Assembly: GCA_947095585.1 (NCBI GenBank)
Contig: OX352765.1
Coordinates: forward strand, 89,426,965 to 89,490,964
Length of the DNA stretch: 64,000 bases
From: Nephrocerus scutellatus
Taxonomy: Eukaryota > Arthropoda > Insecta > Diptera > Pipunculidae
Direction of reading: 5' to 3'
Part shown: piece after piece, positions 55,526 through 64,000 of the stretch
Numbering within the stretch: position 1 is the stretch's first letter
How the letters are laid out: each line of letters opens with the position of its first letter
Made by a program: the position numbers and the translations under genes
The notes under the pieces: model-generated
What the model saw: only the letters and a program-made list of their open reading frames with translations
Database searches by the model: none
Told to the model about the DNA's origin: nothing

Positions 55526-57356
55526 GTCTAAAAAATTTGTTTGTTTGTAATAGAGCTCTTAGATTGCGCATACGCCCCAGTTGCGACTATGCGCTTTGCT
55601 TTTCAATGTAAACCAAAACACACAAAATAATCACATCACATGGATACAATTTTACAATTAATGTGAAAATTTTATTGAATTTTTATTTTCATTTTAATGC
55701 CTTGATTTACACTCACACACACACAGATATATGACAAACTGAAAAGCATTGTTATTATCGTTGTTGGACATGTGTTTAACACATTGCATTGCACACAATG
55801 AGAGAAGTGTGTAGTGTACGGTCAACTCGTGAAATTTATGGATTTCCAATTCAACAGCTTAACAATAATGTCCGCCTGCGTTAACTGGAATCAATGTAAA
55901 TAACAACACCAACAACATCAACAACAAAGATCCTTTCGGCGTTGTCAGTGATAATCATAACAAAGCAGAACATCACAGGGAGTTTGGTTTTGGGCATCAG
56001 TATTAGATGGATTTACGCACATGTCCATTTGAATTTACTATTTGCAGCATTTGGAAGCTGGAAAGCTTTAAAAGCGAATGGGATTGATAATCGAAACCAG
56101 CAGAGAAGCTATCAGCTCGATCATTTGGAAAACGCAAAACAATTGCTGTTTAGTTTCGTTGCTTCGTCTTTACAATTTCCATTCCATTTTCATAATTATT
56201 ATAATTATTGTTGGCATCGTCATACCCATTGGTGGGTCTGTGTAACAATCACATACCTATCCAGGCGAAAATGATCCATGTTTTAGGTTAACAAAATAGT
56301 TTGTTTTTATATATCATGCTTCCACTTTACCACGATTCGTTTTGCTTCAGAAGCAACAAATATATTTTTTTCATCTCATTCTTTTCGTCCTTGTCGCCAT
56401 CATCGTCTATTGTTTATGGATGATAGATAGAACTGCTTTTATTCATTTTTGCATTCGCCACTGTTGTCCTTGATTACACATCACTGGCGCTGACATTAGC
56501 ATATATTTGCGAAAGGGTAGTAGAGTGCTGCACCATGCGATGTGGGCAGATGTTATAGAAAAGATTCGACTGCAGGCATTGGGTGGCTCTTTTCAAGCGG
56601 AAAGTGTTTTGATCCTGTGCCTGGTGAGGGAAATTTGACACAAAGTCATTTCGAATGAGTTTTTGTGTCGTTTCCAAATGGATATTAACTTTTGTGTCGG
56701 TGTCTGGTAATAACGATAAAGTGAATCGATTTTTTCCATTAAATATTTATTTACATAAATTTATGTATCGAATAAATCAGGATAGTAATGTGCCACGGCT
56801 CCCTTTGCTAGGACATATTCATCATTTAAAATTTTAACAAAAACATTATTTTTAAAGTAGTTATTAAATGTACTTTTAATTGTTATAATTTCTCTATAAC
56901 TACTATTTACATTTTACTTTCTTTTGCATAGTAAAAGGAAGTATAGTAATCATGAAAATTTTCGTACTCGGGATGCAGATTTACCCATTACCGTAACTCC
57001 TGAGTCAGAAAAAGCGAAAATAAAAAAATCTCTGTCTGTATATCTGTCTGTCTGTGTCCACTCTACAGTCCAGACGGCTGAAATTATCAGCATGAAAATT
57101 CATACTTGGTCTGGTAATGAGGGAAAAGCAACCTTATTTTTTGTAACTCCGCCTTGTAACGATGTTAATATACCGGTCTCAAGCCCGGGTAAAGGATGAG
57201 GGTTTGAGACAACGGATTTGTCCTATTCTCAGTAACAGTTTTTCCTAATTCAAGGTGGAACAGGATACGCCGATTGATGCATAGCTAAGAGGTTGCTTGG
57301 TCGATATTATGCAAAATCTGAGTACCTGACAACCTTCGATTTTAACTGACCTTCCC
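55526..57356. other. no gene recognised; one repeat-like stretch
   Basis: 56925-57180 contains CTGTCTGTATATCTGTCTGT then CTGTGTCC and a CCAGACGGCTGAAATTATCA string that often marks interspersed repeats in insects. ORFs at 55942-56274 and 56474-56837 show no motif. Confidence 0.4.
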
Positions 57357-57882
57357 ATGGCATACCGGGCTCTGTCATGGGTGAACTCCTCGTCGGTCAT
57401 TATTGATCTAAGTTTTAACAATTATGGGATCGATGCATCTCAAAGCGCATCAACCTCGGGTAATGCTGTTGAGCAACCCGCTGCATCTAGACAAGCTGTT
57501 GAGCTCTCGATGGCCTACTCCATTTTGGCCTCAACGGCTTGGTCTACTGTTGAGCAGCCGAACCCTATCCAGAATTCAGACGGCGTAGCCATATGGGCCC
57601 CATCTGTAATACGCGAATGCTTCAGAACTGAAGACGTGGAATCAGCTACTTCTGATTCTGACGTTGATGAATGAAGCGTCATCTTGGAAAAAACTCGGAT
57701 GCTCTTCTATTGGGAAGACATTACATGGACTACTGATCCAGCAACACCGAAGTGGATCCATTAAATTGAACTCGCTAAAGAGTAGGCGACTTAAATTTGC
57801 TGTACGCATTGGCAAACATAGACAGAGTGCTCTTGCTTTTGCCAAAGCCGCCCCTTCAACTTCAGCATCCAGGGAGGACTAA
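57357..57882 (+). pseudogene. probable ORF1 C-terminus of an R1-like element
   Basis: Two overlapping frames (57357-57674, 57664-57882) together read as one low-complexity protein. It runs AVEQPAASRQAVELSMAYSI, LASTAWSTVEQPNPIQN, then SIGKTLHGLLIQQHRSGSIK, LNSLKSRRLKFAVRIGKHRQ and SALAFAKAAPSTSASRED. It ends at a TAA that overlaps the ATG of the endonuclease/RT frame. Position directly before ORF2 and the stop-start overlap are the evidence for ORF1. I see no CCHC knuckle, so a gag identity from motifs is not available. The 5' end is not defined. Confidence 0.5.
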
Positions 57883-57884
57883 TG
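57880..57884 (+). promoter_or_regulatory. TAATG stop-start junction between ORF1 and ORF2
   Basis: GAGGACTAATGACC: the TAA (57880-57882) ending ORF1 shares its last A with the ATG (57882-57884) opening ORF2. UAAUG termination-reinitiation is established for the R1-clade element SART1. Here it is inferred from sequence in a dead copy. Confidence 0.6.
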
Positions 57885-59890
57885 ACCTCCATCAGGGTGT
57901 TACAAGCGAATCTGCATCCGCTACCCTCAGCAAGTGGTTCACCGAGGAATATAAAATACATGGCTCACCATAGAGCCTTTGGTTATAAGCGGATAGATGA
58001 AAGGTCTACGAAACGGCAGAAGTTGATCTGTAAATGCAGAGAGACAGTGCCAAGGACGCCCTGCTTGATTGGCACGAACATCAACTTTCTTCCTTCCTAT
58101 TCCAGAATTGTAACAAGGGAATCTGCATCACGCGAAGGTCGCGTCCTCTACCCTCAGCAAGTGGTTCACAGAGGAAAATAAAACCTTTGACCTCATCTAA
58201 GAGCCTTTGGTAATTAGCGGACAGATGAAAGGTCTAACGAACGGAAGAAGCTTATGTGTAAATGCGAGGAGCCAGTGCCAAGGGCGGCCTGCTTAATCAG
58301 CACGATCATCAACTTTCTTCCTATTCCAAAATTCATAACGAAAGATCTGGTGGGCCTTTAGATTGAAGTTCCGATCGAGAGGGGGACACAGAACATCGTG
58401 TGTGCTTCAGCATATTTCTCCGGCGACAACGAAATCATTCCACTCGTAGAGGTACAGAAGCTAGTAGAGCACTGCCGGAACAGAAACCTCCAGTACCTCT
58501 AAGGATGCGATACAAATGCACATCCTGAAGTCTGTGGCTGCTGCCACATCAATAGAAGGGATGAGTGACTTTTAGAATAGTAATGTAGATATACTAATTA
58601 AAGCATCCAAACCTACCTTCATAAATGCGATTTGCGAAGAGGTACTTGTCTTCACTCTCGCCAGTGCATTTATCTCCAACTTTGTTGAAAAATGACATGT
58701 GTTCGACGAAACCTCGCTGTCAGACCTTCAACACATCAAGTTTGATTTTCCTGGCAAACTGGCACATGCTTCTTCTAGATATGATCTAAAGTCGACTGAC
58801 TAGAATCTATATGACGGGCTTATCCTCTCTATAGTAGATATGGTTGTCACATCTATTAAAAAATCCCTAAAATCAGCTTGTGTAGATGAAAGGTTCCATG
58901 GTGGAACGACCAGCTGGCTAAGCTTAGAAAGAAACTCAGAAGACTCCACAACTCTGCTATATAGGTTCGCCCTTAAATAGTACAACTCTGAACTAAGTCG
59001 ATCGAAACGTGCTACATGGAGAACATGTCGCGAACACATTGTTGAAATGCCAGTAGCGGCACGAATCCATAAAGCATTAGTTAGGATCAGACAAAAACTG
59101 TGTAGGTTTATTAAAAAAGGCCGATGGCACCTACACGTCGGACCGTGAGGATAAAATCAGAACCCTACTCAAGGTTTATTTCGCAGGTTCGTCTACTCGT
59201 GCACTATACACGTACCCAAACGCATCTAACCAAAGGGTCTGTTTTACTATTTGGGTAATTAGTCTATCAGTAGTCAGGGCAGTAGGCTCTTTTAAACCTT
59301 GCAAAGCTCCCGGCAGTGATTCTACAGAAGGAAATCGATCTTATCCTATCGAGTATGATTTACTGGCTTTATTTAAAGCCATCTATAACTAGGGGTACAT
59401 TTCTACTATCTGGAGACAGATAAATGTGAAATTTATCCCCAAACTAGGCAATAGGCCTTGTGAGGTATCTAAAACACACAGACCTTGCCAGACACAACAA
59501 AGTCAAACTCGTTTGGGTCCCTGGTCATCAGGGAATTGCAGGCAATGAATTTGCAAATGAATTAGGAAGCATTAGGAAGCTGGTGAGTTTTCTAACAGAT
59601 CATTGTGGCTTGCTATATCACCTTAACAAAATTGGTGTAGACTCAGAGAATGTAGGTTCTGCTCGGAAGATGAAGAGTCATCCAAGCACATTCTCTGTGA
59701 ATTCCCAGCATTAATTTGGTTAAGGAGACGCATCTTTCACAAAGAAATATACTCGACAGCGGAGTTGAGAAATTCTTTTACTAAGGAAGTACTATCGTTC
59801 ATTATGGAGGTGGTACGTCTCTTAGAGTAAAGACAACTTAATAGATCTTTCAGGTCGCATTGTCTGCAATATGGGCTAGGGTAGAAATCC
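57882..59890 (+). mobile_element. R1/I-like non-LTR ORF2 remnant: endonuclease, RT entry, RNase H end, tail
   Basis: 57882 opens MTSIRVLQANLH, the endonuclease start with catalytic N. A 227-bp tandem duplication then follows. Near 58190 FDLI-stop-EPLV is the catalytic QEP block with CAA changed to TAA. 58350-58560: VEVPIERGTQ-like, NIVCASAYFSGDNEIIPLVE, QKLVEHCRNRNLQYL then GCDTNAHPEV. 58680-58800: SDLQHIKFDFPGKLAHASSR-like. 58900-59100: WWNDQLAKLRKKLRRLHNSA, KRATWRTCREHIVEMPVAAR. 59110-59460: DGTYTSDREDKIRTLLKVYF, AVGSFKPCKAPGSDS, GYISTIWRQINVKFIPKLGN. RT then jumps, within a few codons, to HNKVKLVWVPGHQGIAGNEF (RNase H), so almost the whole RT is deleted. A second jump leads to the tail (SFLTDHCGLLYHLNKIGVDS, RIFHKEIYST). 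The 3' end matches 17840-17880. Confidence 0.88.
57897..58335. repeat. two-copy tandem duplication, about 227-bp period, inside the endonuclease
   Basis: TACCCTCAGCAAGTGGTTCA at 57922 and 58149, GAGCCTTTGG at 57973 and 58201, and CATCAACTTTCTTCC at 58079 and 58307 align at offsets 227-228. The start offset is 211, so an indel sits near the beginning. Copy two continues into the rest of the endonuclease. Confidence 0.9.
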
Positions 59891-59980
59891 ACAGAAACAA
59901 AAAATACGGTTATTACAATTTTAAATTTGCAAATCCTTTCAACAGGAATGATGTGTTGACTGTGGAAACTGTGAACTTGA

Positions 59981-60062
59981 AAACGTGGCTTTAGTATAGT
60001 TAGTGCGTTGAACTACTGCGCGGGTGGGTCGACGTTCGAATTCCAGACGCTAAACGTTTCAC
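59981..60062 (+). mobile_element. tRNA-like head of another SINE-like type
   Basis: GTGGCTTTAGTATAGTTAGT then GCG resembles an A box (TAGTATAGTTAGTGCG), and GACGTTCGAATTCC a B box, at roughly normal spacing. Acceptor-stem pairing is not convincing and no T4-5 run follows soon. The head is unlike the GGCGCCGTGGCTCAG family. Confidence 0.4.
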
Positions 60063-60064
60063 GC

Positions 60065-61940
60065 ACACAACCCGAAATGTTGCGAAAAACAAGGCCCATT
60101 ATTATAAGTAAATGACATTTTGTGAATATTTTCCAGCTGCTTGCCTCAATTTTGCTTAGTAACAAAGCCGTTGAGACAGAAATTAGGCTTAAATCATTTT
60201 TAGCGGATTTTCGATAACAATTGGTAATCTGGACGAGTACGACGACTGAAGATTTTAGTTAGCACAAGTAAAGTAAAAAAGAACACGAAATTTGACAAAA
60301 AATTTGGATAATTTGCGATTTATTTTTTACAATTAAATGGTAAGCTAAAATGTGAAGAAAACCGCAGCTTACTTCAAACATAGCCGAGAAACTCTATCAG
60401 AAAAAAGGGGCGTTCCAATTGAAAACCCCTTTATAATAAACAAATTGTAGCTTTCTGTTAATAATTCTTCGTTCTTATAACCCAGGGACAGTTTATATTT
60501 CCTAGCTGATATGCCAGTAGTGTGGCAAATAATGTGACAACACAAGAATACCCTCCAAATTGTAATCTATATACAGAGAGATGAAAATTCAAATTTGTAC
60601 TCTCAGTGCACAGTAGTGTCCTCAAGCATTACTGCTTGGCAATTGTTAACGTTTTTCATTTGGTATATTAGCCAGCGGCAGAAATGACAAAATCATTTTT
60701 TGAATATAATGTAATCTCAAGGGTAGCCGGCAACCGTTTGTCGCGTTCGCGTTTCAGAACGATTTGAACTTTCGTTGTCACATTATCGCCATTTTTCCAC
60801 CCAAGGGCTTTTTATGTTTCACAATGGCATTCAATTTTAATGTGAAAGCTATACTGGAATTGTTCAAATGATCTAACAATAATTCTCACACTTTATAAGC
60901 AAAGACGGTCAAAAGTGACCTAGATGAGTTGCTATACTCTACTGACGAAATAAAAATAAAAACCTCACTGATGGGTAAGTTCTAATCATAAATATTTTAC
61001 CACAGTACAGGACGAAAAACTATAAAACAACTCCGCAAACTACTCGTTTGACAGAAGAACAGCTGAACTTTAAATTTCCAAAAAAATTACTTTTACTTTT
61101 ATCGTTTCCTTCCATTTTGGTTTATGATTTGTTTCGTTCTTTTCACTTTAATCACCGTTCATGTTTTACGCTCGCACTAATTCAGGAGTTGCATAAACAG
61201 AGGCTGCTTCAGTGACGACCTCATCCTCGAATGTATATTAAAATTCGGTTTGTGGATGTGGAAGACGGCGCTATTAGAGTTCTATTGCTACACATAACGT
61301 ATTCATATATTGCACACCAAACATTAACTTCGAACAAATGGTTTACAACGATAAGGAACATCACAATCATGTTGTCGTCAGCGCATTATCATCTTGAACA
61401 TCAATGTCATCCAAATTGAACATGAATGACATCCGCTGCTGTTGCTACTGCTACTGCTACTGCTTCTACTTCTTTGGTTTCTTGTACATCTGTCTGGAGC
61501 GAACAAACTGAACATCAACCAATTTTAAGTTAAATAGCAACAGGATACATAACGTCACTCTATAATGATATGATATAACCATAGTACATTTTCTACGGGT
61601 GATGTTAAGCTCTTCCGTTATTTGCTGTTTATATTCGATAGAAATATCCAGGATATAGTATTTTGTTTTGACTGTAGCTAGGCATGTGTATTTGGTTTGG
61701 TTTGCAGTCGAAAAAAAAATCAGGATCACAAATTTATAAAAGAAAGCAATAATATCCCCCTTCAGAGCAATGGCAGCGCTCAAGAGAAACGTAACTGAAA
61801 TTCTCGAAACATGTCCACATCGTTGTGGCAGAATCTCAATTTTGCAGTGGAAGCCGAAGTAATGAAACTGCATTAATGTACATTGGAGCAAACTGTATGA
61901 TGTAGCACATTTATTATTACATTCAATGTAACGGAAAATC
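60065..61940. other. no gene recognised
   Basis: ORFs 61231-61419 and 61466-61891 show no motif. An imperfect GCTACT run is at 61445-61465. Confidence 0.4.
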
Positions 61941-61944
61941 TTTA

Positions 61945-62265
61945 ATTGATAGATTGATAGATTGATAGATTGATAGATTGATAGATTGATAGATTGATAG
62001 ATTGATAGATTGATAGATTGATAGATTGATAGATTGATAGATTGATAGATTGATAGATTGATAGATTGATAGATTGATAGATTGATAGATTGATAGATTG
62101 ATAGATTGATAGATTGATAGATTGATAGATTGATAGATTGATAGATTGATAGATTGATAGATTGATAGATTGATAGATTGATAGATTGATAGATTGATAG
62201 ATTGATAGATTGATAGATTGATAGATTGATAGATTGATAGATTGATAGATTGATAGACTGATTGA
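61945..62265. repeat. 8-bp microsatellite (ATTGATAG)n, about 40 units
   Basis: The run is uninterrupted for about 320 bp, until a GACTGATTGACG break near 62257-62268. On the minus strand it opens a frame of NLSIYQSI repeats (ORF 61942-62376), which is a by-product of the period (three units of eight equal 24). Confidence 0.97.
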
Positions 62266-62269
62266 CGAG

Positions 62270-63835
62270 TAACTGAGAATAGCGCCCCTTTCTGTGGTAA
62301 AAGTTAGACTGTCACAAAAATGTGTCTTGTTTATCCCACTGTTCCTCTTGTAAACTCTGGTAGGAGCACACGGCAAATTCGGTATCCATGGCTTGCGTTT
62401 ACCTTCGACTCACTTCGAGATAAACTTAATTTAAACGGCAAATGCAACCAGGCGTACAACAAGCAAGGGACTGCTTACCATTGCTCCTTGATGGTCTCAT
62501 TCACAATTTTCCATTTTCTATTGAAAAGGCAAAATTTAAAATAAATTGGACTTTGTGCGAGTCCTTTTATTTCACTGAAGTTGGATCCATGCTGACCAAA
62601 CGTTACTCCATGAATTACACCAAGACGGACAGAGGTATAACCCCAACATTTTTCTATCAATAATAATTTCCTTAAATCTGGAAGGAATGCTATACGAAAC
62701 GAATGCTGTACGACAGATGCAGTTGAAGAAAAATGTTCAGCTTCTTGGGAAAGTTTGTTGACTAATTTGCAATTTCCCACACTCAGAAATTTGACTTTCG
62801 TAATGGAGTTATATTTATAATAATTTGACAGGAATATTGGTACAAATGCAAATAATAAACCCATTTAGAAATATCTACGCCATGAATACTTGGCTTCCTA
62901 GCCAAGATAATAAACAAATTTTCCATGGAATTGCCTGTCTCCCAGTCTAACCACAAAGCATGCTTGTACATTGGGAAACAGATTGTGAGATTGTGTGTGT
63001 GTGTGTGGCAATGGATCGTTGGTAGAGTAGCTTGTTTAAAGTTAACCACAGCACAGCACAACACAACACTGGACAACATAACTGAGAACGATAACGGATC
63101 CCACCGGAGGGATGCTTAGATTAAGCTTTAACGATTCTGTTCATAGTTTTTGAGGATACAATCTGCAGATTTGTTTGTGGCATCGTAAAATGCCTGTTTG
63201 CTTTAAATATTTATCGTGCGAGTTGAAATGAGTTGAGGGGGTTTTTTGCAGCTCCAACAGCCTTATAGGACTGCAATTTTTCGAAATAATGTAATTAATT
63301 TGTTTAGTTTTATATTTCCTGTATAAAGGATTAAAGGTAGGAGAAGACAAGGAATATCTTCATTTTGTGAGTTTCCCATAAAGCGATTCCTGATGATTTA
63401 TAGAGGGGTTTTCAATAGCAGTGCTTGGTCTTTGACACTTGGCTGTGGCATTACAAAAATCACTGATCATGTTGATATTTACTGTCAGGTTACAACCACG
63501 ACATAATCGTCCTACAGGAGAAGCCTTCTCATCAATCGCGAAATTATCTGTTTTTGAGGTGGGGTATATTTCACAGTGAACCCACTGTTCCACGTATTAC
63601 ATGCACCACAAGCGATTCGTGTCACGCATCACACGCGGGATCTTCAAAATGGCTCATGACACTTAGCTGCTCACAAAATTTCGGCTTCTAGGTTGCTTAA
63701 AAGGTTGTTGAAAAGGAGCTCAAAGAGGTTGAAAAAAGAGACACACATACAAAGTCAAGTTAAATAAAAATTTTAACGACAACGAGTTAATGTATAAGAT
63801 TAGTAAGAAATCTCTTGACATTTGGACCGATTTGA
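62270..63835. other. no gene recognised
   Basis: A GT run is at about 62994-63007. ORFs at 62475-62864 and 62783-63119 overlap on both strands and show no motif. Confidence 0.4.
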
Positions 63836-63839
63836 TACA

Positions 63840-64000
63840 ATCGTAAATCTGGCATCGCAGTAGCTCTACGGTCATTTCCGATGCCTTAAACAGCATCTTA
63901 AATCTACTAAATCCTGACATATTTATCAAATACGTAGTGACTTGCAGTGCAATATGACTCAGAAAATCTTCAGGTAGTACCTGAATGTATGATACCTACT
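63840..64000 (+). mobile_element. LOA/I-like RT to RNase H linker fragment, cut by window end
   Basis: The frame gives GIAVALRSFPMPLNSILNLL, NPDIFIKYVVTCSAI, then a stop and LRKSS. It parallels SDIFLKYVAKCSAEHVRVLQ at 31100-31160 and ITGALRSCPTDALNTILHLS at 35463-35320 (minus strand). RNase H would be expected beyond the window edge if the copy continues. Confidence 0.8.

Noticed and set aside
59981..60062. Functional tRNA gene
   Set aside because: A- and B-box-like strings are present, but the acceptor stem does not pair.
61942..62376. 144-codon ORF made of NLSIYQSI repeats
   Set aside because: Translation of an 8-bp microsatellite; no coding signal.
1..64000. CRISPR array
   Set aside because: No set of short identical repeats with unique spacers; the repeats seen are tandem satellites or dispersed elements in eukaryotic DNA.

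Overview
The window looks like AT-rich, intergenic or intronic DNA from an arthropod, most likely an insect. The evidence is the mix of repeats: LOA/I-like, R1-like, RTE-like, Jockey/CR1-like and Ty3/gypsy reverse-transcriptase remnants, tRNA-headed SINE-like units and many microsatellites. The simple-sequence style is fly-like, but the order cannot be fixed from this sequence alone. I recognise no conserved host gene, no rRNA and no credible functional tRNA. Most ORFs over 60 codons are chance or shadows. The ones that carry meaning are broken pieces of retrotransposons.

Layout. 0-4.6 kb: a dispersed-repeat 3' end, a degenerate repeat with recurring TAGGTGGCGCTGG cores, and a 130-bp tandem duplication. 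4.6-6.0 kb: LOA-like element (+). 8.1-10.1 kb: Ty3/gypsy pol remnant (+) abutting a non-LTR element (-). 11.9-13.7 kb: a mosaic of RTE endonuclease, LOA-like tail, RT core, two tRNA-like heads and an RT fragment. 14.3-14.7 kb: one cysteine-rich ORF that is the only faint host-gene candidate. 16.2-18.3 kb: RTE-like fragment, R1-like tail and a SINE-like unit. 20.2-26.6 kb: Jockey/CR1-like and LOA-like copies, partly repeated. 28.0-32.8 kb: Jockey/CR1 C-terminus, Jockey endonuclease, a ~200-bp tandem repeat, LOA-like and RTE-like pieces, and a 60-bp minisatellite. 34.2-36.4 kb: the longest LOA-like remnant (-), from RT fingers through RNase H to the CCHC-like tail.

38.4-42.9 kb is the most unusual block. 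It holds two long G/T-rich arrays of a roughly 11-bp unit, with a higher-order ~300-bp repeat, a perfect 32-bp palindrome, a second copy of the palindrome module and a Helitron-like 3' terminus. The same satellite appears inverted at 50.8-51.2 kb, where it abuts a tRNA-like unit. 44.3-46.1 kb: head-to-head CR1-like (-) and RTE-like (+) RT remnants. 49.35-50.35 kb: two apparently identical 494-bp direct repeats. 54.1-55.5 kb: RTE endonuclease fused to an LOA-like RNase H/tail that ends in (CCTAA)n. 57.4-59.9 kb: an R1-like element with an ORF1-TAATG-ORF2 junction. 61.9-62.3 kb: an 8-bp microsatellite. The window ends inside another LOA-like copy.

No element here looks able to move: all carry stops, frameshifts or deletions, and several have lost the RT catalytic core. 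The genes do not form a pathway; this is a layered record of repeated insertion, local tandem duplication and internal deletion. Clade names rest on motifs read by eye; within the LOA/I/R1 and Jockey/CR1 groups they are provisional.
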